Assembly: GCF_036924595.1 (NCBI RefSeq)
Contig: NZ_JAZHRV010000001.1
Span: forward strand, 2,480,001-2,544,000
DNA from: Bradyrhizobium algeriense
GTDB lineage: Bacteria > Pseudomonadota > Alphaproteobacteria > Rhizobiales > Xanthobacteraceae
Direction of reading: 5' to 3'
DNA length: 64,000 nt
The translations under genes were made by a program, and so were the position numbers. Of the stretch, positions 1 to 9,176 are shown one piece after another. The stretch's first letter is position 1. The number at the start of each line of letters is the position of its first letter. The notes below the pieces were generated by a model. That model saw only the letters and a program-made list of their open reading frames with translations. It was not told the origin of the DNA and made no database searches.

Positions 1-376
1 ACATCAGGGCTGCCGGCCAGAACAGGCCGATCAGCACGCCGATATAGGTGGCAACGCCCTTGCCGCCGTTGAATTTGAGCCAGACCGGGAAAAGGTGGCC
101 GAGGAAGGCGCCGAGCGCGGCCAGCATCGCCGCATTGGCGCCGCCGTAATAGCCGGCGATGATGACCGCGATCGTGCCCTTGAGCATGTCGCCGATCAGG
201 GTGGCCGCGGCGAGGCCCTTGCGGCCGGTGCGCAGCACGTTGGTGGCGCCGATATTGCCGCTTCCGATCGAGCGCAGATCCTGCGTACCGGCAAGCTTGG
301 TCAGCACCATGCCGAACGGGATTGAGCCGAAGAGATAGCCGAGCAGGAAGGCGACGATGAGGAATGCGTCAGACAT
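1..376 (-). CDS. plsY: Glycerol-3-phosphate acyltransferase PlsY, C-terminus outside window
   Basis: Membrane enzyme that transfers an acyl group from acyl-phosphate to glycerol-3-phosphate, the first step of phospholipid synthesis. The ORF starts at the ATG complementary to 374-376 and runs off the left edge, so about 125 residues are visible. It shows an N-terminal membrane segment with GSIPFG (about residues 17-22), the family loop GSGNIGATN (38-46) and, further on, the [18 protein letters not shown] region, all diagnostic of PlsY (established family motifs). It lies upstream of pyrC and pyrB on the same strand; the gap to pyrC is only about 35 bases, so co-transcription is likely (inference). 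Confidence 0.93.
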   Translation of the reverse strand, partial: MSDAFLIVAFLLGYLFGSIPFGMVLTKLAGTQDLRSIGSGNIGATNVLRTGRKGLAAATLIGDMLKGTIAVIIAGYYGGANAAMLAALGAFLGHLFPVWLKFNGGKGVATYIGVLIGLFWPAALM

Positions 377-411
377 GGCGGTAGCTCCCACCGCGGCCCG
401 TTTCGCACGAA

Positions 412-1713
412 TCAGACATGTTCATAGACCGTCCGCCCGCCCACGATAGTACGCACGACGCGCCCCGAGAAGCGGGCTTCATCGAACGGCGTGTTCTTGC
501 ACTGCGATTTGAGGTCGGCGGGATCGAGCACCCATGGCGTATCGGGATCGATCACGACGACGTCGGCCGGGGAACCCGCGCGCAGCGAGCCGCCGGGCAG
601 GCCGAGCAGTTCCGCAGGCCGGGTCGACATCGCCCGGATCAGCGTCTTGAAATCCATCTCGCCATTGTGAATCAGCCGCAGCGCCGCCGGCAGCATGGTC
701 TGCAACCCGACCGCGCCGGCAGCGGCCTCGGCAAACGGCAGCCGCTTGACCTCGACGTCTTGCGGGTTGTGGTCGGACATCACGACGTCGACCAGGCCGG
801 AGGCGAGGGCGGCGACCAGCGCGAGGCGGTCCTCCTCGGTGCGCAGCGGCGGCGACAGTTTCAGGAAGGTCCGATAGGGACCGATATCGTTTTCGTTCAG
901 CGTGACATGGTTGATCGACACGGAGGCGCTGACGTAGAGGCCGGCGTCGCGCGCGCGCTTGAGGATTTCCAGCGACTCCAGCGAGGACAGCGAGGCGGCG
1001 TGATAGCGCCCGCCGGTCAGCGCCACGAGGCGCATGTCGCGCTCGAGCATCACGGCTTCGGCCGCATTGGGAATGCCGGCCAGGCCGAGCCTCGCTGCGA
1101 ACTCTCCCTCGTTCATCACGCCTTCGCCGACCAGATCAGGATCCTCGGTGTGGTGCACGATCAGCGCGTCGAAATCACGGGCATAGGTGAGTGCCCGGCG
1201 CATCACCTGCGCGTTAGTGACGCTCTTGTCGCCATCGGTGAAGGCCACCGCGCCGGCGGCCTTCAACAGCCCGATCTCCGTCATCTCCTGGCCGCCCAGG
1301 CCTTTTGTCAGCGCGGCCATCGGGTGGATGTTGACGATCGCGGTGTCACGGGCACGGCGCAGCACGAAGTCCACCGTCGCCGAATTGTCGATGACGGGCG
1401 AAGTATCCGGCTGGCAGATGATGGTGGTGATGCCGCCGGCGGCAGCCGCCTGGCTGGCGGAGGCAAAGGTTTCGCGGTGGCTGGCGCCGGGCTCGCCGAC
1501 AAAGGCGCGCATGTCGATCAGCCCGGGGGCGACGATCTTGCCGGCGCAATTGATAATGTCGGTGCCTTCGGGCACGCCGGCCGCGCCGATGCCGCGCTTG
1601 GAGTCGCGGATCGTACCGTCGGCAATCAGGACGTCGCCGGGCCCGTCGAAATCCCGGGAGGGATCGACGACGCGGGCATTGGCGAGCAGAATGGGGCGTC
1701 GATCAGTCAGCAT
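412..1713 (-). CDS. pyrC: Dihydroorotase-like protein (PyrC'/PyrX type) lacking the HxH metal motif
   Basis: 433 aa amidohydrolase-fold protein of the dihydroorotase family, immediately downstream of pyrB (4-base gap), so a pyrBC operon. The usual metal-binding motif PGLxDxHxHLREPG is replaced by [14 protein letters not shown] around residues 63-76: both histidines are gone. The later region RYHAASLSS also lacks the usual second-strand histidine pattern, while HHTEDP and SDHNPQD remain. From known families, such proteins are catalytically dead partners of aspartate carbamoyltransferase; a second, active dihydroorotase would be encoded elsewhere. It is therefore probably structural or regulatory rather than EC 3.5.2.3, although the name dihydroorotase is commonly attached to it. 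Family certain, activity doubtful. Confidence 0.9.
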   Translation of the reverse strand: MLTDRRPILLANARVVDPSRDFDGPGDVLIADGTIRDSKRGIGAAGVPEGTDIINCAGKIVAPGLIDMRAFVGEPGASHRETFASASQAAAAGGITTIICQPDTSPVIDNSATVDFVLRRARDTAIVNIHPMAALTKGLGGQEMTEIGLLKAAGAVAFTDGDKSVTNAQVMRRALTYARDFDALIVHHTEDPDLVGEGVMNEGEFAARLGLAGIPNAAEAVMLERDMRLVALTGGRYHAASLSSLESLEILKRARDAGLYVSASVSINHVTLNENDIGPYRTFLKLSPPLRTEEDRLALVAALASGLVDVVMSDHNPQDVEVKRLPFAEAAAGAVGLQTMLPAALRLIHNGEMDFKTLIRAMSTRPAELLGLPGGSLRAGSPADVVVIDPDTPWVLDPADLKSQCKNTPFDEARFSGRVVRTIVGGRTVYEHV

Positions 1714-1717
1714 GGTC

Positions 1718-2671
1718 TCACGCGTTCGGCAGGTTGCGGGCGAGCGCTTCGAGCACCGCCATCCGCACCGCCACTCCCATTTCCACCTGTTCGCGGATCA
1801 GCGATTGCGCGCCGTCCGCCACGATCGAGTCGATCTCCACACCGCGATTCATCGGCCCCGGATGCATCACCAGCGCATCCGGTTTGGCGTAAGCCAGTTT
1901 CTTCTGGTCGAGACCGAAATAATGGAAATACTCCTGGCTCGACGGCACGAAGGAGCCGTTCATGCGCTCGCGCTGCAGCCGCAGCATCATCACGATATCG
2001 GCACCATTGAGGCCCTCGCGCATGTCGCGCGCGACCTCGACGCCCATCCGCTCGATGCCGCGCGGCAACAGCGTGGAGGGGGCGACGACGCGGACGCGAG
2101 CGCCCATGGTGTTGAGCAAGAGGATATTGGAGCGCGCCACGCGGGAATGCATCACGTCGCCGCAGATCGCGATCACGAGCCCTTCCAGCCGGCCTTTATT
2201 CCGGCGGATGGTCAGCGCGTCCAAGAGCGCCTGGGTCGGATGCTCGTGGGCGCCGTCGCCGGCATTGATCACGGAACCGTCAACCTTGCGCGCCAGAAGT
2301 TCCACCGCGCCGGAGGCGTGGTGCCGCACTACCAGGATATCCGGGTGCATGGCGTTGAGCGTCACCGCGGTGTCCATCAGCGTCTCGCCCTTGCGGATCG
2401 AGGATGAGGATACCGACATGTTCATGACGTCGGCGCCGAGCCGTTTCCCCGCCAGTTCGAACGAGGATTGGGTGCGGGTCGAGGCCTCGAAAAACAGGTT
2501 CACCTGGGTGCGACCGCGCAAGGAAGTGCGCTTTTTGTCCACCTGGCGGTTGAGCTCGACATATTCCTCGGAAAGGTCGAGCAGGCCGGTAATATCGGCA
2601 GCGGAAAGTCCCTCGATTCCCAGCAGATGCCGGTGACCGAGGACGAAGGTCGATTTCGATGCAGGGGTCAT
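1718..2671 (-). CDS. pyrB: Aspartate carbamoyltransferase catalytic subunit
   Basis: 317 aa enzyme condensing carbamoyl phosphate and aspartate, the committed step of pyrimidine synthesis in the cytoplasm. The carbamoyl-phosphate loop [13 protein letters not shown] and the [11 protein letters not shown] motif are intact. I prefer the start at 2671 ([18 protein letters not shown]) because the upstream 15 codons of the longer ORF (to 2716) do not resemble the family and the shorter length is normal for PyrB. The downstream pyrC-like gene starts 4 bases after the stop, so the two are almost certainly translated from one mRNA, consistent with a PyrB/PyrC' complex known from other bacteria. Confidence 0.95.
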   Translation of the reverse strand: MTPASKSTFVLGHRHLLGIEGLSAADITGLLDLSEEYVELNRQVDKKRTSLRGRTQVNLFFEASTRTQSSFELAGKRLGADVMNMSVSSSSIRKGETLMDTAVTLNAMHPDILVVRHHASGAVELLARKVDGSVINAGDGAHEHPTQALLDALTIRRNKGRLEGLVIAICGDVMHSRVARSNILLLNTMGARVRVVAPSTLLPRGIERMGVEVARDMREGLNGADIVMMLRLQRERMNGSFVPSSQEYFHYFGLDQKKLAYAKPDALVMHPGPMNRGVEIDSIVADGAQSLIREQVEMGVAVRMAVLEALARNLPNA

Positions 2672-3002
2672 TAAAGCCTTGCTATAGGCAGAGATGCCAT
2701 GCAGGGCAAGCGTCAAATCCGGCGTCCGGACTTATCCACTAGCGCTTCGGCGGCAGGGTAGACGGCCGGACGGTAGGCCCTGACGAGCGATTCAGCTAGG
2801 ATGGCGCACGGTGCATCGGGCTGGGCAAAACGTGCGGCATTTCATTCAATGCATCCGGATCGCTTCGCGGATGCTGGCGGGTACCATCGCCTGCCTCGCA
2901 GGGATAGCAGCCACGCCGGCCATGGCCGAGAAGCGCGTTGGCCGGCAACAGATACATGGATACCGCGATCACGAAGCTGGTGGTCAGTTCGGAGCGGGTG
3001 CA

Positions 3003-3782
3003 GTGATCCGCACGAGTAAGGAAGTGAGAGCGCGCATAGTGCTCACGGCCATATTGGCGGCAAGCTGTCTCACGGGCACCGCTGCGCAGGCGCAGAAGTT
3101 GCCGTCCGGTTTCGTCTATCTGCGCGACGTCGATCCGACCATCATCCAGGATCTGCGTTACGCCGGCTCCAACAACTTCGTCGGCCGTCCGCTCAGGGGC
3201 TATGAGGCGCCCGAATGCGTGGTGAAGCGCGAGGTTGGCGCGCTGCTGAAGAGCGTTCAGGACGAGCTCGCGCTGCAGAACCTGTCGCTGAAGATGTTCG
3301 ATTGCTACCGGCCGACGCGCGCGGTTGCCGACATGGTGGCCTGGTCGCGCGATGGCAAGGAGACGGTGGCCGGAAAACGCTACAACCCGTCGTTCAGCAA
3401 GGACGACCTGTTTCGGCTCGGCTACATCGCCGAACGCTCCGGTCATTCCACCGGCGCCGCGCTCGATCTCACGCTGGTCGATTTGAAAGCCGACAATTCG
3501 GCCACCTTCAATTCCACCAAGGACTATGGCGACTGCACCGCCAACGTGAACCTTCGCGCGCCGGACGGCAGCGTCGACATGGGCACGGGCTACGACTGTT
3601 CCGACGTCAAGTCGCACACGGCGGCGAAATCCATCACCGCAGCCCAGCGCCGCTGGCGGGAGAAGCTGGTTCAGGTGATGGCGCGGCGAGGATTTGTAAA
3701 CTATTCGAAGGAGTGGTGGCACTTTTCGCTGCCCGGGGCGGGCAGGCAGGCCTATGATTTCCCGATCACCCAGCGGAAGTAA
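3003..3782 (+). CDS. Exported D-Ala-D-Ala dipeptidase, VanX/DdpX family (M15D)
   Basis: Zinc dipeptidase that would cleave D-Ala-D-Ala in the periplasm, for cell-wall recycling. The zinc motif SGHSTGAALD (His about 147, Asp about 154) and the EWWHF motif near residue 237-241 are present. I chose the GTG at 3003 because a clean Sec signal peptide follows (RARIVLTAILAASCLTG, cleavage after AQA). An in-frame ATG at 2811 would add 64 residues that themselves look like a second signal peptide ending in TPAMA; that extension may be a remnant. The gene is followed 22 bases later by the acyl-CoA dehydrogenase start. Family assignment is firm; physiological substrate is inferred. Confidence 0.85.
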   Translation: MIRTSKEVRARIVLTAILAASCLTGTAAQAQKLPSGFVYLRDVDPTIIQDLRYAGSNNFVGRPLRGYEAPECVVKREVGALLKSVQDELALQNLSLKMFDCYRPTRAVADMVAWSRDGKETVAGKRYNPSFSKDDLFRLGYIAERSGHSTGAALDLTLVDLKADNSATFNSTKDYGDCTANVNLRAPDGSVDMGTGYDCSDVKSHTAAKSITAAQRRWREKLVQVMARRGFVNYSKEWWHFSLPGAGRQAYDFPITQRK

Positions 3783-3804
3783 TTCACGGGTTCCAGGACC
3801 AGCC

Positions 3805-5448
3805 ATGAGCCAGGCAGCATTCGCGACCCACGAGGTCTTCAACCAGTCGCCGCCGTTCGAAGATATCGATCTCTATGCGGTCGACCGGCCGCTGGTCGAG
3901 GCGGTCGCCGCCAATGGCGGGGCTTCGGCCGAGGGCGAACTGTCGGAGTTCGGCAAGCATTGGGGCTCGGCGGCGATGGCGGAACGCGGCCGCGTCGCCA
4001 ACGAGAACACGCCGAAACTGCGGACGTCCGATGCGCGCGGCAACCGGCGCGACGAGGTCGAGTTTCACCCGGCCTATCACGAGCTGATGGCGCGTAGTGC
4101 ACATGCGGGCGTGCACAATTCGACGTGGACGGCCGACGGCAAGCCCGCCGGCGGGGCGTCGGAGGTGATACGCGCGGCGAAATTTTATATCGCCTCGCAG
4201 GTCGAGACCGGGCATCTCTGCCCGGTCACCATGACGCGGGCCTCCGTCGCCGCGCTGGCGGAACAGCCCGATCTGCTGGCCAGGGTGATGCCGGTGCTGG
4301 GCGCGCGATCCTACGATCCGGCGTTTGCGCCGTGGTGGACCAAGCGCGGCATGACGCTTGGCATGGGCATGACCGAGAAGCAGGGCGGCACTGACGTGCG
4401 CTCCAACATGACGCGCGCGGAGCGCGATGGCGGCGCCTACCGTATCACCGGGCATAAATGGTTCATGTCGGCGCCGATGTGCGACGCCTTCTTGGTGCTG
4501 GCGCAGGCCGAGGAGGGATTGAGCTGCTTCCTGATGCCGCGCTTTGCGCCGGATGGGTCGATCAACGCGATCCGGTTCCAGCGCCTGAAGGACAAGCTCG
4601 GCAACCGCTCCAACGCGTCGTCCGAAGTCGAGTTTCACGGCGCCTATGCCGAGCGCATCGGCGCCGAGGGCAAGGGCATCCGCACCATCATCCAGATGGT
4701 GCAGTTGACGCGGCAGGATTGCGCGATTGCGTCCGCCGGCCTGATGCGATCGGGCCTCGCACATGCGCTGCATCACGCGCGGCATCGCAGCGTGTTCCAA
4801 AAACATCTCGCCGATCAGCCGCTGATGCAGGCGGTGCTGTCGGACATGGCGCTGCATGTCGAGGCCACGGTCGCGCTGGTGATGCGGCTCTGCCGGTCGT
4901 TCGATCGCGCGCCCGTTGACGCCAAGGAGGCCGCCTATATGCGGCTGCTGACGCCCGCCATCAAATACTGGGTTTGCAAGAGCGCGCCGGGCTTTCTCTA
5001 TGAGGCGATGGAGTGCCTCGGCGGCAATGGTTACGTCGAGGAGGGCATTCTGGCGCGGCATTACCGGGAGGCGCCGGTCAATGCGATCTGGGAAGGCTCC
5101 GGCAATGTGATGTGCCTCGACGTCCTCCGTGCGCTGTCGCGTGAGCCGGAAGTGGCGTCCAGCATCGTGCATGAACTGACCGGCGAGACGCTTGGATTAC
5201 CTGGCGCGGGTGAGGTCATCACCTTTATCGGCAAGGCGTTCCGGCGGCCGGACAGCGAGCGTGTGGCGCGGCTGGCGGTCGAAAGGCTGGCGCTGCTGGC
5301 GGCTTCTGCCGCGCTCAATGCCGTGTCGTCGCGGCATGCACATTTGTTCGCAGCCACGCGCCTTGCCGGGAATCACGCCGGCATGTACGGCGCGGTGGAC
5401 CTGGCCCATGGCGACATAAGCGGCCTGCTGAAGCGCGCGCTGCCGTGA
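3805..5448 (+). CDS. AidB-type acyl-CoA dehydrogenase
   Basis: 547 aa flavoprotein of the acyl-CoA dehydrogenase superfamily. The long N-terminal domain (SEFGKHWGSAAMAERGRVANENTPKL) and overall length match the AidB branch, whose E. coli member (541 aa) is part of the adaptive response to alkylating agents; other members act as ordinary dehydrogenases. GMGMTEKQGGTDVRSN (near 190-205) is the flavin-contacting segment and LGGNGYVEEGILARHYREAPVNAIWEGSGNV (near 405-435) is the C-terminal signature. Start at ATG 3805; an upstream ATG at 3754 overlaps the preceding gene and is unlikely. Role in DNA protection versus acyl-CoA oxidation cannot be decided from sequence. Confidence 0.88.
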   Translation: MSQAAFATHEVFNQSPPFEDIDLYAVDRPLVEAVAANGGASAEGELSEFGKHWGSAAMAERGRVANENTPKLRTSDARGNRRDEVEFHPAYHELMARSAHAGVHNSTWTADGKPAGGASEVIRAAKFYIASQVETGHLCPVTMTRASVAALAEQPDLLARVMPVLGARSYDPAFAPWWTKRGMTLGMGMTEKQGGTDVRSNMTRAERDGGAYRITGHKWFMSAPMCDAFLVLAQAEEGLSCFLMPRFAPDGSINAIRFQRLKDKLGNRSNASSEVEFHGAYAERIGAEGKGIRTIIQMVQLTRQDCAIASAGLMRSGLAHALHHARHRSVFQKHLADQPLMQAVLSDMALHVEATVALVMRLCRSFDRAPVDAKEAAYMRLLTPAIKYWVCKSAPGFLYEAMECLGGNGYVEEGILARHYREAPVNAIWEGSGNVMCLDVLRALSREPEVASSIVHELTGETLGLPGAGEVITFIGKAFRRPDSERVARLAVERLALLAASAALNAVSSRHAHLFAATRLAGNHAGMYGAVDLAHGDISGLLKRALP

Positions 5449-5460
5449 ATACGTATCATC

Positions 5461-5529
5461 CGTCATGGCCCCGGCCGTCCACGTCCTTTGTTTCCGCGCG
5501 GAAGCGAGACGTGGATGCCCGCCATGACG
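5461..5529. repeat. Imperfect inverted-repeat element
   Basis: The arms CGTCATGGC (5461-5469) and GCCATGACG (5521-5529) are perfect reverse complements, and an inner pair CCACGTC (5479-5485) and GACGTGG (5508-5514) extends the structure. It sits in the short gap between the acyl-CoA dehydrogenase and the CPBP protease. The sequence style matches palindromic intergenic elements dispersed in Bradyrhizobium genomes (recollection, not a search). Confidence 0.6.
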
Positions 5530-5548
5530 ACACCTGGAAAGTTGATTG

Positions 5549-6331
5549 ATGGACTCCCTCACTTCCGCCAGCCCGATCGAAGTTCCGCCCGCGATCCCCG
5601 ATCAGCGGCCGCCACGCGTCTGGAAATTCTGGGGTACGACGCTGTGGGGCCTGTTCATCTTCGCCGCGATGTTCCTCGGCCAGGTCGCTGTCATCGTCTA
5701 CTTCGTGCTGCGGCAGGGCGGGTCGTTCGATGTCGCCGAAGCGATCCGTGTCGTCGGCAGCGGCCTGACCATCTCGCTCTCGGTCATCCTGGGATTGCCC
5801 GCCGTGCTATTGGCGACATGGATCGCGATCCGTCCGACGCGCATATCTTTTACCGATTATCTGGCGCTGCGCTGGACCTCATGGCGCAATTTCTTCATCG
5901 GCGTCGCGGCCCTGGCCATCCTTGTCGGCGTCTGGGACCTGCTGTCGCGGGCGCTCAGACGCGAGGTGACGCCGGGCTTCATGGGCGAGGTGCTGAAATC
6001 CGCGCAGGCCGACGGCGCGCTGTGGCTTCTGGTGATCGCGTTCTGCGTCGCCGCGCCGATGTGGGAAGAGATATTCTCGCGCGGGTTTCTCTACCGCGGC
6101 TGGTCGGAATCAAAGCTCGGCGTCGCCGGCGCCATCTTCCTGTCGTCGCTGGCCTGGACCTCGCTGCATCTGCAGTACGACTGGTTCTTCTTCGGCGAGG
6201 TGTTTTCGATCGGCGTGCTGCTGGGCTATCTCCGCTACCGCATGAACTCCACCTGGCTGACGATCGTCCTGCACGGCATCAATAATCTGGCCGCGACGAT
6301 CCAGACGTTCTGGCTGGCGGGATCGGGCTAG
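5549..6331 (+). CDS. CPBP-family intramembrane metalloprotease (Abi/CAAX-like)
   Basis: 260 aa integral membrane protein with several hydrophobic segments. The three family motifs are present: EEIFSRGFLYRGW (Glu-Glu...Arg, from about residue 172), SSLAWTSLHLQYDWF (the FxxxH-type motif) and LHGINN near the C-terminus. CPBP proteins are intramembrane proteases related to CAAX prenyl proteases; bacterial members are often linked to self-immunity or signal processing, but the substrate here is unknown. Start taken at ATG 5549; a TTG three bases earlier is in frame. Its stop overlaps by 4 bases the end of the convergent AEC transporter gene. Confidence 0.85.
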   Translation: MDSLTSASPIEVPPAIPDQRPPRVWKFWGTTLWGLFIFAAMFLGQVAVIVYFVLRQGGSFDVAEAIRVVGSGLTISLSVILGLPAVLLATWIAIRPTRISFTDYLALRWTSWRNFFIGVAALAILVGVWDLLSRALRREVTPGFMGEVLKSAQADGALWLLVIAFCVAAPMWEEIFSRGFLYRGWSESKLGVAGAIFLSSLAWTSLHLQYDWFFFGEVFSIGVLLGYLRYRMNSTWLTIVLHGINNLAATIQTFWLAGSG

Positions 6332-7257
6332 CACATCGCAGCGAGCGCAATCGCGATCGGCATCGTCACCGCCGCCAGAATCGTCTGCAGGGTGATGATC
6401 TGCGCCAATAGCGGTGCGTCGCCGCCCATTTGCCGGGCCAGCACGTAGGCGCTTGACGCCGTAGGCACCGCCGAACAGACTGTCACGACCGCGAGGTTGG
6501 AATCGGCAAGTCCGAATTGCAACGCCAACGCGACCGCGATCACCGGCATCAGCACCAGCTTGAGGAACACCGCGACGCCGGCGGCAAGGCTCGGCCTGAA
6601 CAGGCCTTCGAGATGCAGGCCGGCGCCGGTTACCAGCAGCCCGATGGCGAGCGAGGAGCGGCCGAGCGCATCCGCCACCTCGTGCCAGAGTTTGGGCAGC
6701 GGAATATGCATGACGTTGAGCGCCAGCCCGATCGCGCAGGCCCAGATCAGCGGATTGCTCAATACCGTCACGACAATCGAACCGGCCGAGCGCTTTTCCG
6801 GCGAGGCGTAATGGGCAAGCACCGCGACACTGAGCACGTTGACCAGCGGGATGATGGCGACCATCGCGACGGACGCCAGCGCCAGCCCGAGGTCGCCGAA
6901 CAGACTGCCGGAGACGGCGAGCGCCACATAGGTCTGCCAGCGCGTCGCGCCCTGGAAGATCGAGGTAAAGGCGGGACCATCGACTGCGGCGCGGGCGAGC
7001 AGGGGACGCAGCGCAAGACACAGCAGTGACATCGCGAGCGCCGACAGTAGCAGCGCGCCTCCGACGCCGGCCAGCGGCACCCTGGTGAGGTCGGCCTTCA
7101 CCAGCGTCTGGATCAGCAGGACCGGAAGCAGCACGTAGTAGGTCAGCCGTTCCAGCCCATGCCACTGCGCCTCAGGCCGTATCAAGGTCCGCTTCAGGAA
7201 GAAGCCGAGCACGATGAGAAAAAACACCGGCAGTAGCGCCGCGCTGATGACCGCCAT
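6328..7257 (-). CDS. AEC-family (auxin efflux carrier-like) transporter
   Basis: 309 aa protein made almost entirely of hydrophobic segments (about ten), starting VISAALLPVFFLIVLGFFLKR. This is the usual N-terminus of bacterial AEC permeases, which move dicarboxylates or other organic anions across the inner membrane. The C-terminal part (VCSAVPTASSAYVLARQMGGDAPLLAQIITLQTILA) carries the conserved P-T-S-x-Y and LAA/IT patterns of the family. ruvX ends just upstream (start of this gene at 7257, ruvX stop at 7260), so the two are probably co-transcribed. Substrate unknown. Confidence 0.9.
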   Translation of the reverse strand: MAVISAALLPVFFLIVLGFFLKRTLIRPEAQWHGLERLTYYVLLPVLLIQTLVKADLTRVPLAGVGGALLLSALAMSLLCLALRPLLARAAVDGPAFTSIFQGATRWQTYVALAVSGSLFGDLGLALASVAMVAIIPLVNVLSVAVLAHYASPEKRSAGSIVVTVLSNPLIWACAIGLALNVMHIPLPKLWHEVADALGRSSLAIGLLVTGAGLHLEGLFRPSLAAGVAVFLKLVLMPVIAVALALQFGLADSNLAVVTVCSAVPTASSAYVLARQMGGDAPLLAQIITLQTILAAVTMPIAIALAAMC

Positions 7258-7259
7258 GC

Positions 7260-7742
7260 TTAAGCGTCCCTGCGCAGCTTTGTCAGCCGGTCCAGCGCAC
7301 CCTGCAGGATGAAGATCGCGGCATGCTCGTCGATCACCTCGGCGCGGCGGGCGCGGGAAACGTCCATGCCGATCAATTCACGCTCAACGGCAGCCGTCGA
7401 GAGCCGCTCGTCCCACAGCGCGATGGCAAGACCGGTGAGGCCAGAAAAATTACGGGCAAAGGCCCGGGTCGATTGCGCACGCGGCCCCTCGCTGCCGTCC
7501 ATGTTGATGGGCAGGCCGAGCACAAAGCCGACCGCGTTGCGTTCGCCCGATATCGCCAGGAGCCGCGCCGCATCGGCCTTGAAGGCCTTGCGCTTGATGG
7601 TCTCGACGCCGGTCGCCAGCCGCCGGTCGGGGTCGGACACGGCGACGCCGATGGTCTTGGTGCCGAGATCGAGGCCGATCAGGGCACCGCGCTCGGGCCA
7701 ATGCGTGACAGCTTCGATCAGGGGAAGGATGGGGGCGGGCAT
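7260..7742 (-). CDS. ruvX: Putative Holliday junction resolvase / 16S rRNA processing nuclease YqgF
   Basis: 160 aa RNase H-fold nuclease. GLDLGTKTIGVAVSDPDRRLATG is the hallmark N-terminal strand with the catalytic Asp, followed by GLPINMDGSEGPRAQ and DERLSTAAVERELI, with a C-terminal DEHAAIFILQGALD carrying a further acidic residue. The family is named RuvX or YqgF; in E. coli it matures 16S rRNA, and a resolvase role has also been proposed. The start at 7742 (MPAPILPLIEAV) is preferred to the in-frame 7757. Located directly upstream of the AEC transporter gene. Confidence 0.93.
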   Translation of the reverse strand: MPAPILPLIEAVTHWPERGALIGLDLGTKTIGVAVSDPDRRLATGVETIKRKAFKADAARLLAISGERNAVGFVLGLPINMDGSEGPRAQSTRAFARNFSGLTGLAIALWDERLSTAAVERELIGMDVSRARRAEVIDEHAAIFILQGALDRLTKLRRDA

Positions 7743-7832
7743 GACCCCGCATAACACCGGCCCGTCATGCGCGCAAAGCCGATCACGGCGTGGCGTCCAT
7801 GCGAGAACGCCACGCCGCCTGCAGATGTGGTG

Positions 7833-8768
7833 TTACCGGATCGCGACCGGGTTGATCATGCTCTGCACGCCGCCTTTGAACCGCGGCTGGCCGAGCACGA
7901 ACAGGAACTCATAGGCCTTGTCCTTGGCCAGTTCGGCCGTGTCCATGTTTTCGAGGATGTAGGTCCCGTTCATCGGCAACAGGATCTGGTGCACCTCGAA
8001 GATGTTCTTGGTCTCGAACGGGACCGCTTCGAGACCCCACGTATCTGCACCGATGGCAACCACGCCCTTGCCGGCGAGGTACTTGGCTCCTTCGACGCCG
8101 AGCCCGGGTTCGCCGGCGCCAAAGCGCTTGTCGTCCTTGCCGATCAGGCTCAGCCAGCCGGTGTGGAAGATCACGACGTCGCCCTGGCGGATTTCGACGC
8201 CCTGCTTCTTCGCAACTTCCTCGATCTCCTTGGTGTTAAAGGCGGTGCCTTCCTTGACCACGTCGGTACCGTAATGAGCCGCCATGTCGAGCAGCACGCC
8301 GCGCGTCACCATCGGCGGGATCTTTTCGACACCGAGCTTTTTCAATCCGGTGGGATCGGCGAAATCGAGCAGCTTGTTGCCGTTGTAATAAACGTGCTCG
8401 ACGCCGATATGGCCGAGGCCGTCGAGCTGGCTGCCGACGCCGACCCAGCCCTCGATGATGTCGTCATTATAGGTGGTCTTACTCGGTCCCAAGCCGGGAA
8501 TGCCGGCCTGACCGGGCTGCACCACCGTAATCTTGAAGGATCGAGGAGGGTAGGCCGGAGTCTTGGTGTCGTCGGGAATGCCGAGCGCGTAGGTCTTGCC
8601 GGTCTTGACCAAACCCGCCGCCTTCACGACGAGCTCAGGCTTCATGTAATTGGCGGCGCCGATCTCGTCGTTCGGTCCCCATTTCGAATTGGTCCAATCC
8701 TGAGCGCTTGCCGTTCCGACCGTACCGAACAAGGCAACAGAACAGCTCAATACGAATGCAAGGCGCAT
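7833..8768 (-). CDS. Exported cyclase-family protein (kynurenine formamidase-like)
   Basis: 311 aa protein of the cyclase family (PF04199), which includes kynurenine formamidase and isatin hydrolase, metal-dependent hydrolases. An N-terminal Sec signal peptide (LAFVLSCSVALFGTVGTASAQ, cleaved before DWTN) places it in the periplasm. GSQLDGLGHIGVEHVYYNG corresponds to the family metal motif HxGTHxDxPxH in degenerate form: Asp and the last His are kept, the first His is replaced. The start is supported by a strong GGGAGGG ribosome binding site 7 bases upstream. Substrate cannot be deduced. Confidence 0.85.
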   Translation of the reverse strand: MRLAFVLSCSVALFGTVGTASAQDWTNSKWGPNDEIGAANYMKPELVVKAAGLVKTGKTYALGIPDDTKTPAYPPRSFKITVVQPGQAGIPGLGPSKTTYNDDIIEGWVGVGSQLDGLGHIGVEHVYYNGNKLLDFADPTGLKKLGVEKIPPMVTRGVLLDMAAHYGTDVVKEGTAFNTKEIEEVAKKQGVEIRQGDVVIFHTGWLSLIGKDDKRFGAGEPGLGVEGAKYLAGKGVVAIGADTWGLEAVPFETKNIFEVHQILLPMNGTYILENMDTAELAKDKAYEFLFVLGQPRFKGGVQSMINPVAIR

Positions 8769-8960
8769 CGCAGTCCCTCCCAGATGTTGACGTTATGGTT
8801 TTTGGCAACTAGCGCCTCATACTAACGTCGCAGCGCGCAGCGCTTCAGTTGGCTTGAAAACAATCGCCGTAGCGCGGAAGCGTGCAGCGCAAAGCGGCTT
8901 GTTGCGAAAATATGGCGAAGTCGTTTCGCAGGGCGGAACGAAAAGTGGAGTGAGAAGACG

Positions 8961-9176
8961 ATGGATGCGCTTAGCCTGTTCGGCCTGTTCGCAGTGACCG
9001 CGATGCTGGTGGCTTACGCGCTGGAAGATCGCAGCCACTGGTACATCCTCGCCTTCGCCGGAGCTTGCGGGCTCGGCTCAGTTTACGGATTTCTGCAGGG
9101 CGCCTGGCCGTTCGGGCTGGTCGAGGCGATCTGGGCCGGCGTCGCGGCGCGGCGCTGGAGTATCAGGCGGCAATAA
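8961..9176 (+). CDS. Small membrane protein, 71 aa, unknown function
   Basis: Two or three hydrophobic helices (LSLFGLFAVTAMLVAYAL; WYILAFAGACGLGSVYGF; PFGLVEAIWAGVAA) with a basic tail RRWSIRRQ. A GGAG ribosome binding site lies 12 bases before the ATG. The pattern is reminiscent of small conserved proteins such as the CBU_0592 family, but I cannot confirm this. Its 3' end overlaps by 14 bases the end of the convergent LysR gene. Confidence 0.7.
   Translation: MDALSLFGLFAVTAMLVAYALEDRSHWYILAFAGACGLGSVYGFLQGAWPFGLVEAIWAGVAARRWSIRRQ

Noticed and set aside
418..2010. Plus-strand ORF of 530 codons over pyrC and pyrB
   Set aside because: Opposite-strand shadow of two recognised genes.
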